This document shows positions 44,246 to 55,322 of a stretch of 64,000 bases of DNA, one piece after another (the first letter of the stretch is position 1; every line of letters starts with the position of its first letter). Where the stretch lies: contig NZ_CP043178.1 of the NCBI RefSeq assembly GCF_014217545.1, forward strand, positions 2,542,001 to 2,606,000, read 5' to 3'. Below the pieces are notes generated by a model, which did not search any database, had not been told where the DNA came from, and worked only from the letters and a program-made list of their open reading frames with translations. The DNA is from Pseudarthrobacter sp. NBSH8. GTDB lineage: Bacteria; Actinomycetota; Actinomycetes; Actinomycetales; Micrococcaceae. The translations under genes were made by a program, and so were the position numbers.

Positions 44246-45565
44246 GTGACTGACAAGACGGAAGAGTCCTCCCCGGGACACGAAAATCAACCGGCCGCTG
44301 ACACTTTGGAATCCTCGCCGGACGTCCCTGCCACGGCGAAGCGACGAGGGTCCGCCGCTGCGGCCCTTGGCCAGCTTGTGCAGCGCCTGCGCCAGCCGCT
44401 GCCGGGCGCCCAGCCCAGGCTCCGGTTTGAGTTCCCGCCGGAGTACAACCACACGAAAGAATCTGCCGCTACCGAAGTCGACGAGACCGCCGGGACGCGC
44501 GAGCAGTTCGGCCGTCCGGGTCCACAGATGTCGATGCAACATCCCCTCTATATGGGCTTCATGGGAACTGTCGGCGTCGGCCTTGCCCTGCTGGTCTACT
44601 GGATCGGATCCAACACCACGCAGCTGCTGCTATGGATTGTGGCTGCCCTGTTCATTGCCCTCGGCCTTGAACCCGTCGTCGGCTGGCTGGAGAACCGCCG
44701 CGTTCCCAGGCCCGCCGGCATTCTTCTTGCGGTCCTGGTCCTGGTAATGGCTGTAGGGGGGTTCTTCGCCACCCTGATCCCCACCATCGTGGAACAGGTC
44801 ACCCAAATCGTGGTGCAGGCACCCACCTGGGTCCGGGACTTCATCGACTCTGAATTTTTCCGCACCGTGGACGACCAATTTGGTGTGCGCGACCGCATCA
44901 ACGAGGAACTCGACAAGTTCGTCAAAAACCCTGATGCGATGGGCGGGATCTTCGGCGGCGTGGTGGGCTTCGGTTCCACCCTGGCCAATGGCCTCTTCGG
45001 CACGTTGATCGTCCTGGTCCTGAGCCTGTATTTCCTGGCAGCCCTTCCGGCCATGAAGAAGTGGGGTTACCGGCTTGCCCCACGGTCACGCCGGCACAGG
45101 GTTGAAGCCCTTTCCGGGGAGATCACCCGGTCCGTAGGCAACTACGTGATCGGGCAGGCCTGCGTGGCATTGCTCAATGCCACGTTTGCATTCATCGTGA
45201 TGTCCATCGTGGGTGTCCCGTTCGCCCTCCTGCTGGCCTTCGTGGTGGCCCTGCTGGCCTTTATCCCCCTGGTGGGCGGCATGATCGCCGGCGTCGTGGT
45301 CGTGCTGATCGCCTTGACGGTCGGGTGGCAGACGGCCGCCGTCTACGGCATCTGCTACTTCGCCTACCTCCAGTTCGAGGCGTACTTCATCTCGCCCCGC
45401 ATCATGCAGAAAGCCGTGGCCGTGCCTGGTGCCGTTGCCGTCATCTCCGTGATTGCCGGCGGCAGCCTGTTGGGGGTCCTGGGCGCACTCATCGCCATCC
45501 CGACGGCGGCCGCCATCCTGCTCCTGATCAAGGAGATCTACATCGTCCGCCAGGACAAGCACTGA
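44246..45565 (+). CDS. AI-2E-family transporter
   Basis: The protein (439 residues from GTG 44246) has a polar N-terminal region of about 95 residues rich in Ser, Glu and Pro. After it come eight hydrophobic segments with the AI-2E pattern WIVAALFIALGLEPVVGWLE, the central RVHVEALSGEITRSVGNYVIGQ-like segment, and ISVIAGGSLLGVLGALIAIPTAA. These proteins are permeases of unclear specificity; the AI-2 label is historical. The start is uncertain because the frame is open upstream into the divergent gene. Confidence 0.85.
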   Translation: MTDKTEESSPGHENQPAADTLESSPDVPATAKRRGSAAAALGQLVQRLRQPLPGAQPRLRFEFPPEYNHTKESAATEVDETAGTREQFGRPGPQMSMQHPLYMGFMGTVGVGLALLVYWIGSNTTQLLLWIVAALFIALGLEPVVGWLENRRVPRPAGILLAVLVLVMAVGGFFATLIPTIVEQVTQIVVQAPTWVRDFIDSEFFRTVDDQFGVRDRINEELDKFVKNPDAMGGIFGGVVGFGSTLANGLFGTLIVLVLSLYFLAALPAMKKWGYRLAPRSRRHRVEALSGEITRSVGNYVIGQACVALLNATFAFIVMSIVGVPFALLLAFVVALLAFIPLVGGMIAGVVVVLIALTVGWQTAAVYGICYFAYLQFEAYFISPRIMQKAVAVPGAVAVISVIAGGSLLGVLGALIAIPTAAAILLLIKEIYIVRQDKH

Positions 45566-45589
45566 CGGACAGAAACCAGTGCGAGCGTG

Positions 45590-46390
45590 CTAGGCGGCTG
45601 AGGTAGCCACCGGGCCGTTCCACACCTGCGGCAGGCCCTCGGGACCGGAGCCTGCTTCCGTCACGTCATCCACGATTTCATTGAGCACGCGGGAAGCGTA
45701 CTTTTCGCCCACCCATAGGTGCTTGGCGCCGTCCACCCCCACCACTCTGGCCAGCGGCACCAGGCTGAAGCGTTCAGCGGCGGCCTCGGGCTGCAGGTAG
45801 TCGTCATGCTCCGGAACGAGCACGGTGAGCGGCTTGGCGGAGTCTGCCCAGAGGCGCAGGTGGGCGTCGGTGGCACGGTGCAGCGGCGGCGACAGCAGCA
45901 CGGCACCTTCAATTTGGCTGGCCACCGGCTCAACGGCACCGTACATCAGCGCCAGCTCGGTACCGAAGGACCAGCCCACCAGCCAGCGGTTGGGCAGTTG
46001 GCGTTCGACGGCGAAACGCACCGCCGCCTCAACGTCCTGCCGCTCGCCGATCCCCTCGTCGAAGGAACCCGCGCTGGTTCCCCGCGGCGAACCGGTCCCG
46101 CGCGTGTTGAAGCGAAGCACGGCGACGCCGGCGAGGGCAGGAAGCCGGTAGGACGCCTTGCGGTACACGTGCGAGTCCATAAAACCGCCGTGCGTCGGAA
46201 GCGGATGCAGGGTGATCAACGTCGCAGTGACCGGGCCGGACTCGGGGAGCGCCAGTTCCCCCACCAGAATGTGGCCATCCTCGGTGCGCAGCTCGATGTT
46301 CTCCCGCCGGGCCGGCAGCACCGTTGACGCGCGGATGGGGGCGGGCCCTGTTGGCTGGCTGAATTCGTACGACGCCGGATCAAAAGTCAT
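45590..46390 (-). CDS. Alpha/beta hydrolase
   Basis: The 266-residue protein has LHPLPTHGGFMDSHV, RFNTRGTGSPRGTSAGSFD, the nucleophile elbow GWSFGTELAL, an Asp in PEHDDYLQPE and a His in DGAKHLWVGE. The triad is complete. The type is that of small cytoplasmic esterases acting on short acyl groups, and the substrate is unknown. It lies convergent with the AI-2E transporter. Confidence 0.85.
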   Translation of the reverse strand: MTFDPASYEFSQPTGPAPIRASTVLPARRENIELRTEDGHILVGELALPESGPVTATLITLHPLPTHGGFMDSHVYRKASYRLPALAGVAVLRFNTRGTGSPRGTSAGSFDEGIGERQDVEAAVRFAVERQLPNRWLVGWSFGTELALMYGAVEPVASQIEGAVLLSPPLHRATDAHLRLWADSAKPLTVLVPEHDDYLQPEAAAERFSLVPLARVVGVDGAKHLWVGEKYASRVLNEIVDDVTEAGSGPEGLPQVWNGPVATSAA

Positions 46391-46484
46391 GCCTGCCAGC
46401 TTAGCGACTCCCGGCGTCCCCAGTCGCGGTGCTCCGGCCTGTAACGCGGCTTTTCCGGGGCGCCGTTCCCCGGGCTATTCAGAG

Positions 46485-46841
46485 TCAGCGGTAACGGTAG
46501 GTCCGGGACAGCCAACAGTTTGTGTGCCAGTGCCGGCGCTCGGCCAGGCTTGCCGCAGCACCGAAAATATGATCGTCTTTCCACACCACCAGGTGGGCGA
46601 TGCCGGGGACAACAGCGGTGGAGCATCCGGGGCAAATGTAGGTTTTTTCCGCGTTTCTGGCGGTCATCGTCCTGACCATCCACTCGCCGTCCGGCGCGCT
46701 TTCCCGCCGGGCGATTCCAGCCCGTGCCCGCTCCAAATCCAGCTCAGGAACGTCGCTGTTGCCCTTCTTGCCGGCCGGCTTTCCGGCAGCTACGCCCGGC
46801 CTTCCGGAGGCAGGTCGGCGGGGGCGGTTGGAACGCGGCAT
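46485..46841 (-). CDS. Small zinc-ribbon-like protein of unknown function
   Basis: This 118-residue protein has an Arg/Lys/Pro/Gly-rich N-terminus (to about 30), then a folded domain with a CPGC pair (YICPGCSTAV) and later His and Cys residues (RRHWHTNCW) that could bind zinc. I cannot name the family. It is divergent from nucS (36-bp gap), and the shared control region may link them. Confidence 0.7.
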   Translation of the reverse strand: MPRSNRPRRPASGRPGVAAGKPAGKKGNSDVPELDLERARAGIARRESAPDGEWMVRTMTARNAEKTYICPGCSTAVVPGIAHLVVWKDDHIFGAAASLAERRHWHTNCWLSRTYRYR

Positions 46842-46877
46842 GCCTCCATTCTGCCCCAGCCCCGGTAGTGTGTAGGC

Positions 46878-47573
46878 GTGCGACTTGTCATAGCCAGATG
46901 TTCAGTTGATTATGTTGGCCGGCTCAAAGCCCATCTCCCCCTTGCCACCCGGCTCCTGCTGGTCAAGGCCGACGGCTCGGTGCTGGTTCATTCCGACGGC
47001 GGCTCGTATAAGCCGCTGAACTGGATGAGCCCGCCCGCCACCCTCCGGGTGTCCTCGCCGGAGGACATTGACCTGGAGCTTGGCGTCACGGAACAGTGGA
47101 CCGTCCAGTCTGCCAAAACCGATGACCGCCTGATCATTAACATCCACGAACAGCTGCACGAGTCCTCCCACGACCTTGGGGTGGATCCCGGTCTGATCAA
47201 GGACGGCGTCGAAGCTGACCTCCAACGCCTGCTCGCCGATCAGATTGAGACCCTCGGCTCGGGCTTTTCACTCATCCGGCGCGAATACTTCACGGCCATC
47301 GGCCCGGTGGACATCCTGGCCCGCGACGCCAGCGGGGCCACCGTGGCCATTGAGCTGAAGCGGCGCGGCGACATTGACGGCGTGGAGCAGCTCACCCGCT
47401 ACCTTGAACTCCTGAACAGGGACCCGCTGCTGGCCCCGGTCCGTGGCATCTTCGCTGCCCAGCAGATCAAGCCGCAGGCCAAGGTGCTGGCAAACGACCG
47501 CGGCATCGACTGCATCACGTTGGACTACGATGCAATGCGCGGTGTGGACGACAGCGACTCCCGGCTTTTCTGA
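46878..47573 (+). CDS. nucS: Mismatch-specific endonuclease NucS/EndoMS
   Basis: NucS is the actinobacterial non-canonical mismatch repair nuclease that replaces MutS/MutL. The 231-residue protein has a DNA-binding N-terminal domain and a C-terminal nuclease domain with the PD-(D/E)XK residues in GPVDILARD and AIELKRRG. The C-terminus ends DSRLF, like the beta-clamp-binding tail of NucS proteins. The start is the GTG at 46878. Its place matches Rv1321. Confidence 0.95.
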   Translation: MRLVIARCSVDYVGRLKAHLPLATRLLLVKADGSVLVHSDGGSYKPLNWMSPPATLRVSSPEDIDLELGVTEQWTVQSAKTDDRLIINIHEQLHESSHDLGVDPGLIKDGVEADLQRLLADQIETLGSGFSLIRREYFTAIGPVDILARDASGATVAIELKRRGDIDGVEQLTRYLELLNRDPLLAPVRGIFAAQQIKPQAKVLANDRGIDCITLDYDAMRGVDDSDSRLF

Positions 47574-47673
47574 GGTCCGCAAACTGCTTTTCTGACGCCG
47601 GGTCTCCGCACCGGCGCCGGGGTTCGGCCGCTGACAAGGGGATTCATCCGTCTTATCGGCAAAATTTGCGGTG

Positions 47674-47889
47674 TTGACAGTTCAGGGGCGTTGACCTAAC
47701 GGAATCGGCGTGAAATTCTTAGATCAGTCTTTGTGTAGGTGTTTTTCATGCTCGCAAGACATGTTGCGAGCGCGAAGCTCCTGCAGCGCATGTTCCCAGG
47801 AACGGCATTGAAGGATTCTTCTCGCGGAGTGACCGAGTCCGGCACGAGGTGTGCCGGACTTAGACAAGTTCCATAATGAGGAGAAATAA
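47674..47889 (+). promoter_or_regulatory. Promoter and long 5' leader of the cold-shock gene
   Basis: TTGACA (47674-47679) with TAACGG 17 bp downstream (47697-47702) is a reasonable promoter. A TTGACC at 47691 could be a second -35. The leader to the ATG at 47890 is about 180 nt, AT-richer than the surroundings, and ends with a GAGGAG ribosome binding site. Long cold-responsive leaders are typical of cspA-type genes. The full 316-bp gap (47574-47889) holds no gene. Confidence 0.5.
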
Positions 47890-48093
47890 ATGGCACAGGG
47901 AACCGTCAAGTGGTTCAACGCTGAAAAGGGCTTCGGCTTCATTACCCCGGATGATTCCGATGGCGATGTCTTCGTTCACTACTCGGAAATCCAGACCGGT
48001 GGCTTCAAGACCCTCGACGAGAACCAGCGCGTTCAGTTCGAGATCGGCCAGGGTGCCAAGGGCCCCCAGGCTACCGGCGTAACGCTGGTCTAG
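47890..48093 (+). CDS. Cold-shock protein (CspA family)
   Basis: The 67-residue protein is a single cold-shock domain with RNP1 KGFGFI (residues 16-21) and RNP2 VFVHYS. It binds single-stranded RNA/DNA and acts as an RNA chaperone. The RBS GAGGAG is well placed. A strong terminator follows at 48138. Confidence 0.97.
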   Translation: MAQGTVKWFNAEKGFGFITPDDSDGDVFVHYSEIQTGGFKTLDENQRVQFEIGQGAKGPQATGVTLV

Positions 48094-48137
48094 TCCCCCG
48101 CCCAGCGGCCGCCATCTGCGCGGCCTCCAGCAAAGAG

Positions 48138-48172
48138 AAGATCCCCGGCATCCATGCCGGGGATCTTTTCTT
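48138..48172. terminator. Rho-independent terminator after the cold-shock gene
   Basis: AAGATCCCCGGCAT (48138-48151) pairs with ATGCCGGGGATCTT (48154-48167), a stem of up to 14 bp (the innermost pairs must open), followed by TTTCTTTG. The A-rich left flank lets it also serve the convergent MprF-like gene. Confidence 0.85.
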
Positions 48173-48237
48173 TGTCCACCGGCTCTTTGTACACCGTGAC
48201 TTTCCAGTCGCAAAGGTTGTTCGGGCCGCTGCGAGGA

Positions 48238-50787
48238 TCAGCTTCCCTGGCCCACCAGGCCCCGAATCAACCGTGCCCCCTGCCGCAGCGAAAGGCCGGG
48301 CAAATAGGCTCGGGTGAGCGCCCGTCCGATCGCCGGCAGCTGCAAAGGATCCTGGTAATACAAGTAAAGCGCCCGGTACTCAGGTTTGAAGCGTGATTTG
48401 AAAGCGGCCAGGGACCGGAACCCGTAGACCGGTTCGAGGGCGTGGCCTACTACATCGAGGATCCGGACGAGGTTCTCTGCCTGCACCGGCTCCCCCGGCG
48501 TTTCGTCGCCGGGCCGGCTGGCGAGCGGGGACCCGGAGAGCGAGATCACCTCCACGGATTCGCGCAACTCCAGGACTGCCGACGCAATCAGGAACTCCAT
48601 CACCCCGGGGAATCCGTCGGCACCCCGGCGCATGACGTCGAGCGTGCGGCTGACCAGCGTGCCGCCGTCGTAAACGGGCAACCAGCTCGTTACCCCGTGC
48701 ACGTGTCCCTCGCCGTCCACGGCGAGGCAGCAGAGCACTTCGTCGTCCATCAGCTCGTCCATGCCGCCGAGCGTGAATCCCATTTCCGGAACTGATTTGC
48801 CCGCCGCCCATTCCTCCGACACTTCGCTGAGCCGGGCACGGAGGGCGGAGGGAAGCCCGTGGTAGGTACCCCAGACGGCTTTGACGCCCATCTTGGCGGC
48901 GCGGTTGCGCGCAGTCCTGACGTTCTGCCATTCCTTGCCGGTGAATTCGAGTTGCCTGACGGACAGCCTGGTTTCCTGCGCCACGGACACTCGCTGGAAC
49001 CCCCGGTCCTGCAGGAGTGGCCACAGCGTGTCATCGCACGAGTAGAACGCCGGGCTGAGCGCGCGGTTGCCGCAATACGAGAGAAACCCTTCTGCGGTCT
49101 GCTGGCGGGCATCCGCCGCGCCGAAGGGGCCCGCCAGCGTCAGGGCAACACTGCCGTGCAGCTGGTAGGCCACCGCACCGCGTCCATCCGGGTTAAACCA
49201 GTACCGGTTGGGCTCCCAGAGGGCCATCCACGACAGCGAATCGCCGCCCTCGTGCAAAAGCGTCCGCGCTGCCGCCCTGTCATCGTGGCCCGAATCACTC
49301 CCATGGTGCCGGCCCAGGAGCACGGACCAGACTCCGGCCAACGCAACAAGCCAGAAGACCGGTCCGGAGTAGCCAAAAATCAGGGACTCGAGGCCGTCCC
49401 GTTCAGCAAAAACCCGGTGGTAGAGATTCGGCAGTGGAACCGGCAGATACTGCCTGGAGAGTTCAGCAAGCAAGCCCAGCAGGCCGCCGTCGCGCGTCAT
49501 TCCCCCAGCGGCAAACCAGACCACTGCATAGCTCCCGGCCAGCAGGAGCCAGACGCCGCCTACCACCGCCAGGAGCCGACGGCGGGCGGCCGGGATTGTC
49601 TCGACGCGGAACTGCAGGCGGTTGGCCCAGAGCAGGACCGCCAGCAGCAGTGGGACGATCACCAAAGGCAGGATGTGAACAAAGCCCGAACCCATGGCGG
49701 CAGTATGAGGACGCGCGGGGTAGTGCGGGATCAGCGCGAACAATGCCAGGTAGACGGCCGCCATCGCCGTGACCGCAACTTGGAGCGCCAACGTGATGCG
49801 CAGTGCCATGCGGCGGCCCCGGCGCATTCCGTCAGCACAGATGAGGAGCAGAACCACCGGTACTACTGCCAAAGCGAGGCCGAAGGGGCCGGCAAAGCCC
49901 GTCCGCCCCATCTCCAGGCAGGATGCCTCCACTGTTGCTCCACAGTTAGCTTCGAGTTGCCCGAGTGTGGGCATGGGGTTCAGCACCACATCCCGAAGCA
50001 GCGCCAGAGGGCCGGTGGGAGTCCGGGCAACGGCGGTAAGGATGGGGCCCACGGCGAACACAGCCACAGTCAGTGCGAGGAGGTTCCTGGTTTCCCTGCC
50101 GCTCAAGCGGGGCGGATGCAGCTGGCCGTGGTCGTCCTGGTTCCACCAGCTGGCTGCGAGACCCACCGCGGCACCTACCAGGCCGATGACGGTTTCCGCA
50201 TGCCCCACGTACAGAACCAGCAGCAGCGACACCGAAAGCAGCGCCGTCCGCAACCGGCGCCGCCACAGGAGACCAATCTTGCCGCTCGCGGCGAGCGAAG
50301 CCGCCAGGACAGCGGCGTAGGGTCCGATCAGGCTGTAGTCCGCCATCAGCCCCAGCCAGCCGTCTCCCGCGTACCTCGCCAACTGGGTCAGGAGCAGAAA
50401 GACGGTGACAGCTGCAAACTGGCCACCGAGGAAAAACGCTGCCGTCTGAAGGGACCCAAGGTTCCTCTCGGCCAGGCCAAGCAGCAGCAGGATCATCAGC
50501 GACGCCACCAGGTATGCCAGCGGATTCGTGGCAAAGAACAGTGACGTGACCAGGACCCACCAGTTGCCGGCCTTCAGGCCAGGGGCGCTGACGCCCGCGA
50601 CGGAAAGAAGTTCCTCCGGCGGGCCGCTGAGGAAGCTGCCGGTCGCCGCACCGACGAGCAGGAAAATACCGAGGATGGTGAGCGTCAGCGGCACCGACCG
50701 CAGATAGCCCCACATTCTTCCGCCAGCCGGACGCACGACCGTCGACCAGAGCAGCGCCGGCGCACGGGTTTTCCCAGCTTCCCTCAT
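48238..50787 (-). CDS. MprF-like aminoacyl-phospholipid synthase with rhomboid-like membrane domain
   Basis: The 849-residue protein has an N-terminal polytopic region. Residues about 25-215 resemble the rhomboid fold (WWVLVTSLFFATNPLAYL, GLAERNLGS) but the catalytic Ser motif is replaced by IGPYAAVLAA. More transmembrane helices follow (to about 500). A C-terminal DUF2156 GNAT-type domain (about 520-840) is of the kind that transfers amino acids from aminoacyl-tRNA to lipids in MprF. It probably makes aminoacyl-phosphatidylglycerol or -diacylglycerol. It overlaps the esterase gene by 4 bp. Confidence 0.85.
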   Translation of the reverse strand: MREAGKTRAPALLWSTVVRPAGGRMWGYLRSVPLTLTILGIFLLVGAATGSFLSGPPEELLSVAGVSAPGLKAGNWWVLVTSLFFATNPLAYLVASLMILLLLGLAERNLGSLQTAAFFLGGQFAAVTVFLLLTQLARYAGDGWLGLMADYSLIGPYAAVLAASLAASGKIGLLWRRRLRTALLSVSLLLVLYVGHAETVIGLVGAAVGLAASWWNQDDHGQLHPPRLSGRETRNLLALTVAVFAVGPILTAVARTPTGPLALLRDVVLNPMPTLGQLEANCGATVEASCLEMGRTGFAGPFGLALAVVPVVLLLICADGMRRGRRMALRITLALQVAVTAMAAVYLALFALIPHYPARPHTAAMGSGFVHILPLVIVPLLLAVLLWANRLQFRVETIPAARRRLLAVVGGVWLLLAGSYAVVWFAAGGMTRDGGLLGLLAELSRQYLPVPLPNLYHRVFAERDGLESLIFGYSGPVFWLVALAGVWSVLLGRHHGSDSGHDDRAAARTLLHEGGDSLSWMALWEPNRYWFNPDGRGAVAYQLHGSVALTLAGPFGAADARQQTAEGFLSYCGNRALSPAFYSCDDTLWPLLQDRGFQRVSVAQETRLSVRQLEFTGKEWQNVRTARNRAAKMGVKAVWGTYHGLPSALRARLSEVSEEWAAGKSVPEMGFTLGGMDELMDDEVLCCLAVDGEGHVHGVTSWLPVYDGGTLVSRTLDVMRRGADGFPGVMEFLIASAVLELRESVEVISLSGSPLASRPGDETPGEPVQAENLVRILDVVGHALEPVYGFRSLAAFKSRFKPEYRALYLYYQDPLQLPAIGRALTRAYLPGLSLRQGARLIRGLVGQGS

Positions 50788-52091
50788 TTCGCCCAGCCCC
50801 AGTGTGCAGCCAGCAACTCAAGTCCGTTGCCCATGCCGGGGGTCAGGACGTCCCAGGAATGGCCGGTGTGCGCCACCACATCCGAGCCCACCGTGAAACC
50901 TGCGCCGCTGGCGGCTGCCTCCAGAGACCGCAGATTTGCCACGAACTCCGGATCTGTGGCCCCGGCCGCGAAGTAGGCGACGCTGCCAGGATACTTGCGC
51001 TCCTTCAACAGCGTCAGCGGTACCTGGGCATCAAACGCGGCAGTGTCGCCATGGAAGGCAGCGTCAACGGTCTTCTGGCGTTCCTTGGCCAGCGCGGGCT
51101 CGCTCTCGCTGGAAAAAGCGAGAACACCCGTGTACAGCTCCGGGTGGCGGGTGCCCATCTGAACTGCACACGTGGCCCCATAGCTGAAACCGCCGATGGC
51201 CCATTGCCGGTGATCGGTGTCCACGTCCAACATTCCTGAGATCCATGCGGGCACGTCAACGGCGAGGTACGTGTCCGCCTTGGCGATGGCGCTGTCCATG
51301 CAGAGGTTGTTCGCTGACTGGCTGCCGTTGGGATCAACCACCACAACAACGGGCGCCACTCCCCCGTGCCGGGCGGCGAAAGTGTCCATGCGCGCCCTGA
51401 GCGACCCGCCGGTCAGCCAGTCGGCGGGACCGCCGGGCTGGCCGGGCACCAGAACCAGCACCGGAAGGCTGGGACGGTTCGAAGCAAAGTAGGCCGGCGG
51501 AAAGTAGATGTACGAGTCGCGGGTCTGGAGGCCCGAGGCGGTTCCTGAAATGGATGCGGTGCGGAGAACGCCATCGGCAGGGAGCTCAGTGGCCGGTTTC
51601 CATCCGTCCAGAGATGTTGCCGGGCCGTTGGGCTGGCGCATTAGCTCCTGTTCCAGGGCCGGGATGCGGCTCAGCGCCGTTCCCGTCAGGTCCGCAACTG
51701 TCCGGTTGAGGCCGAAATAGGCGTTGATCTGCACCGCGGCCAGCAGCACCACTGCCAGGAGGGCAAGCACATCCAGCGCACGGCGGCACCACGACGCCGT
51801 GCGAAGCCGGAGCACCACCAGCAGAAGTGCGGCCACAGCGGGAAACACCCACGCCAGGACGTCGAACGGCAGTTCTTCGGGGAAGGTCGAGGCCCAATAG
51901 ATGAGGACCCAATGGACGAGGAGCACTGCGACGGCTGCAGCAGCCACTGAGGCGGCAACACTGAGGATCCAGCGGCGGCGGCCAAGGGCGCGCGGGCGCC
52001 AGATCAGGGACAGTGCGGCGGCGGCACCAAGGACCCACGCGGCCCAGTACACCGGTCCGTCGGTCAACCGGATATCAGCAATCCAATCCAC
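50784..52091 (-). CDS. Membrane-anchored esterase (Ag85/esterase-D-like alpha/beta hydrolase)
   Basis: The protein (435 residues from GTG ending at 52091) has four N-terminal transmembrane segments (to about 140) and an extracytoplasmic alpha/beta hydrolase domain with the oxyanion-type VLVPGQPGGPADWL, the nucleophile in IGGFSYGATCAV, and His in AHTGHSWDVL. In Corynebacterium a similar hydrolase is encoded beside an aminoacyl-lipid synthase and removes the amino acid. The 4-bp overlap with the MprF-like gene supports such a pairing. The start is placed 4 bp after the DUF2550 stop. Confidence 0.82.
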   Translation of the reverse strand: MDWIADIRLTDGPVYWAAWVLGAAAALSLIWRPRALGRRRWILSVAASVAAAAVAVLLVHWVLIYWASTFPEELPFDVLAWVFPAVAALLLVVLRLRTASWCRRALDVLALLAVVLLAAVQINAYFGLNRTVADLTGTALSRIPALEQELMRQPNGPATSLDGWKPATELPADGVLRTASISGTASGLQTRDSYIYFPPAYFASNRPSLPVLVLVPGQPGGPADWLTGGSLRARMDTFAARHGGVAPVVVVVDPNGSQSANNLCMDSAIAKADTYLAVDVPAWISGMLDVDTDHRQWAIGGFSYGATCAVQMGTRHPELYTGVLAFSSESEPALAKERQKTVDAAFHGDTAAFDAQVPLTLLKERKYPGSVAYFAAGATDPEFVANLRSLEAAASGAGFTVGSDVVAHTGHSWDVLTPGMGNGLELLAAHWGWAK

Positions 52092-52095
52092 GTGG

Positions 52096-52527
52096 CTAGC
52101 GCCAGGTACCCACGCCGATGACCGGCCCGGCTTCCAGCCAGGAGGACAGTCCTGTGTAGGCATCGAATTTCATGGCCAGCCGCAGATCCTGGCCTTCGTA
52201 TCGCAGCTCGACAATCACGACGTCCGGCTGGACCTTCACAGCCTCGGCCTCGGTGGGTTTGCGACGGCCCAGCAGCTCCAGGGAGCTGCGTTTGAACTTG
52301 TGTTTGGGACGCACGCTCAGGGAAAGCAGCCGGAACCACTCAAGGTCGTTGTCCTGATAACGACAAACCCCCATCTGCCAGCTGTTTCCAGCGATGCAAA
52401 TGGAGGCGTCCACCGTGCCCAGGGCGCGCCGCAGATTGAAGCGGCGCACCCCCGAAAGGCACAGTGCGAAAATCAGCAATCCGAAAACGATTGCCAAGGC
52501 GATGAACGTAAAAGTCGGCGCGTCCAT
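52096..52527 (-). CDS. DUF2550 protein
   Basis: The 143-residue protein has one N-terminal transmembrane helix (TFIALAIVFGLLIFALCL) and a cytoplasmic domain with a GNSWQMGVCRYQDNDLEWFRLLSL-type segment, the DUF2550 pattern. It follows atpC as Rv1312 does in M. tuberculosis. Its function is unknown. Confidence 0.9.
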   Translation of the reverse strand: MDAPTFTFIALAIVFGLLIFALCLSGVRRFNLRRALGTVDASICIAGNSWQMGVCRYQDNDLEWFRLLSLSVRPKHKFKRSSLELLGRRKPTEAEAVKVQPDVVIVELRYEGQDLRLAMKFDAYTGLSSWLEAGPVIGVGTWR

Positions 52528-52537
52528 CAGGGTCGTG

Positions 52538-52822
52538 CTAGCGGATCCCAGCAGTAGCCGCGTCACCCAGTTGGGCGTTGTCAGCAACAATCACCACGCG
52601 GTTGTTGTCGACGGAGAAGAATCCGCCGTCAACAGCCACGGCAATGCGGTTCCCGGAAACCGGCTCAATGGCCAGTTCACCTTCGGCCAGGATCGCCAGC
52701 AGGGGCGAGTGGCCGGGCAGGATTCCGATCTCACCATCACTGGTGCGGGCCTTGACCATCTTGGCCGCTCCGGACCACACGAAGTGATCCGCTGCGACAA
52801 TCTCAACCTCAAGCTCAGCCAT
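52538..52822 (-). CDS. atpC: ATP synthase epsilon subunit
   Basis: The 94-residue protein has the N-terminal beta-barrel of the epsilon subunit: VEIVAADHFVWSGAAKMV and the conserved GEIGILPGHSPLLAIL. It is short: the C-terminal helical hairpin found in E. coli is missing, as in mycobacterial/actinobacterial short forms. This subunit couples the rotor to the catalytic head and can inhibit ATPase. It starts one base before the atpD stop. Confidence 0.95.
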   Translation of the reverse strand: MAELEVEIVAADHFVWSGAAKMVKARTSDGEIGILPGHSPLLAILAEGELAIEPVSGNRIAVAVDGGFFSVDNNRVVIVADNAQLGDAATAGIR

Positions 52823-52823
52823 A

Positions 52824-54323
<1,500 letters not shown>

Positions 54324-54353
54324 TTAGTGCAGGTACAGCTGGACCGGACCGGG

Positions 54354-55247
54354 CTAGGACGCGTTCAAGGCGTCGGCACCGGCAACGATTTCAGAAAGCT
54401 CCTGCGTAATTTCAGCCTGTCGGGCTGTGTTGCGCAGACGCGTGTACTTCTTGATAAGGTCCGTGGCGTTGTCGCCGGCAGACTTCATCGCCCGCTGGCG
54501 GGCTGCAAGCTCGGAAGCTGCGGCCTGCAACATGGCGGCAAAAATGCGTGACTCGATGTACCGCGGCAGCAGCGCATCAAGGACCTGCTCCGCCTCCGGC
54601 TCGAATTCGTAGAGCGGCAGGAGGTCCGACTCGGACGCCGCCTGCTCTTCAACAACCTCGAGCGGAAGCAGACGGATAACCGTCGGCTCCTGCATCACCA
54701 TGGACTTGAAACGGGTGTAAACGACATGGATCTCGTCCACGCCGCCCTCTTCATAGTCTGTCGCGAAGGCTTCGAGCAGTGCCGCGCCGACTTCACGTGC
54801 AGTTTCAAACTCGGGCGCATCGGTGTTGCCGGTCCACACCCGCTCGTAAGGAAGGGTGCGGAAGTCAAAGTACGCCTGCGCCTTGCGGCCCATCACATAC
54901 GTCTTGACTTCTTTGCCCTCTCCGCGGAGCAACTCGTTGAGGCCAACCGCCTGCTTAAGCACGCTTGCCGAGTAGGAACCGGCAAGGCCGCGGTCAGCAC
55001 TGATGACCAGGACGGCGGCCCGGCGGATCTGCTCCGGTTCGGTGACCAACGGGTGGTCGATTTCGCTCTGGCTCGCGACAGCAGAAACGGCACGCGTAAT
55101 CGCGTTTGCGTAAGGCAGTGAAGCCGCTACGCGTGCGCGGGCCTTGCCAATGCGCGAGGTAGCGATCAGTTCCATCGCCTTGAAGATCTTGCGCATCGAC
55201 GTGGTCGAGCTGATCTTCTGGCGGTAGACCCGAATCTGGGCTCCCAT
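54354..55247 (-). CDS. atpG: ATP synthase gamma subunit
   Basis: The 297-residue central stalk has the conserved [24 protein letters not shown] start and the C-terminal [21 protein letters not shown]. It rotates inside the alpha3beta3 ring. Confidence 0.97.
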   Translation of the reverse strand: MGAQIRVYRQKISSTTSMRKIFKAMELIATSRIGKARARVAASLPYANAITRAVSAVASQSEIDHPLVTEPEQIRRAAVLVISADRGLAGSYSASVLKQAVGLNELLRGEGKEVKTYVMGRKAQAYFDFRTLPYERVWTGNTDAPEFETAREVGAALLEAFATDYEEGGVDEIHVVYTRFKSMVMQEPTVIRLLPLEVVEEQAASESDLLPLYEFEPEAEQVLDALLPRYIESRIFAAMLQAAASELAARQRAMKSAGDNATDLIKKYTRLRNTARQAEITQELSEIVAGADALNAS

Positions 55248-55322
55248 ACTTTTCCTTTCCTAAGATCCCGATGGCCGGGACTGCCGGAACCTCAAAGGTC
55301 CCGGCAGTCCCTGCCAGCGAAA

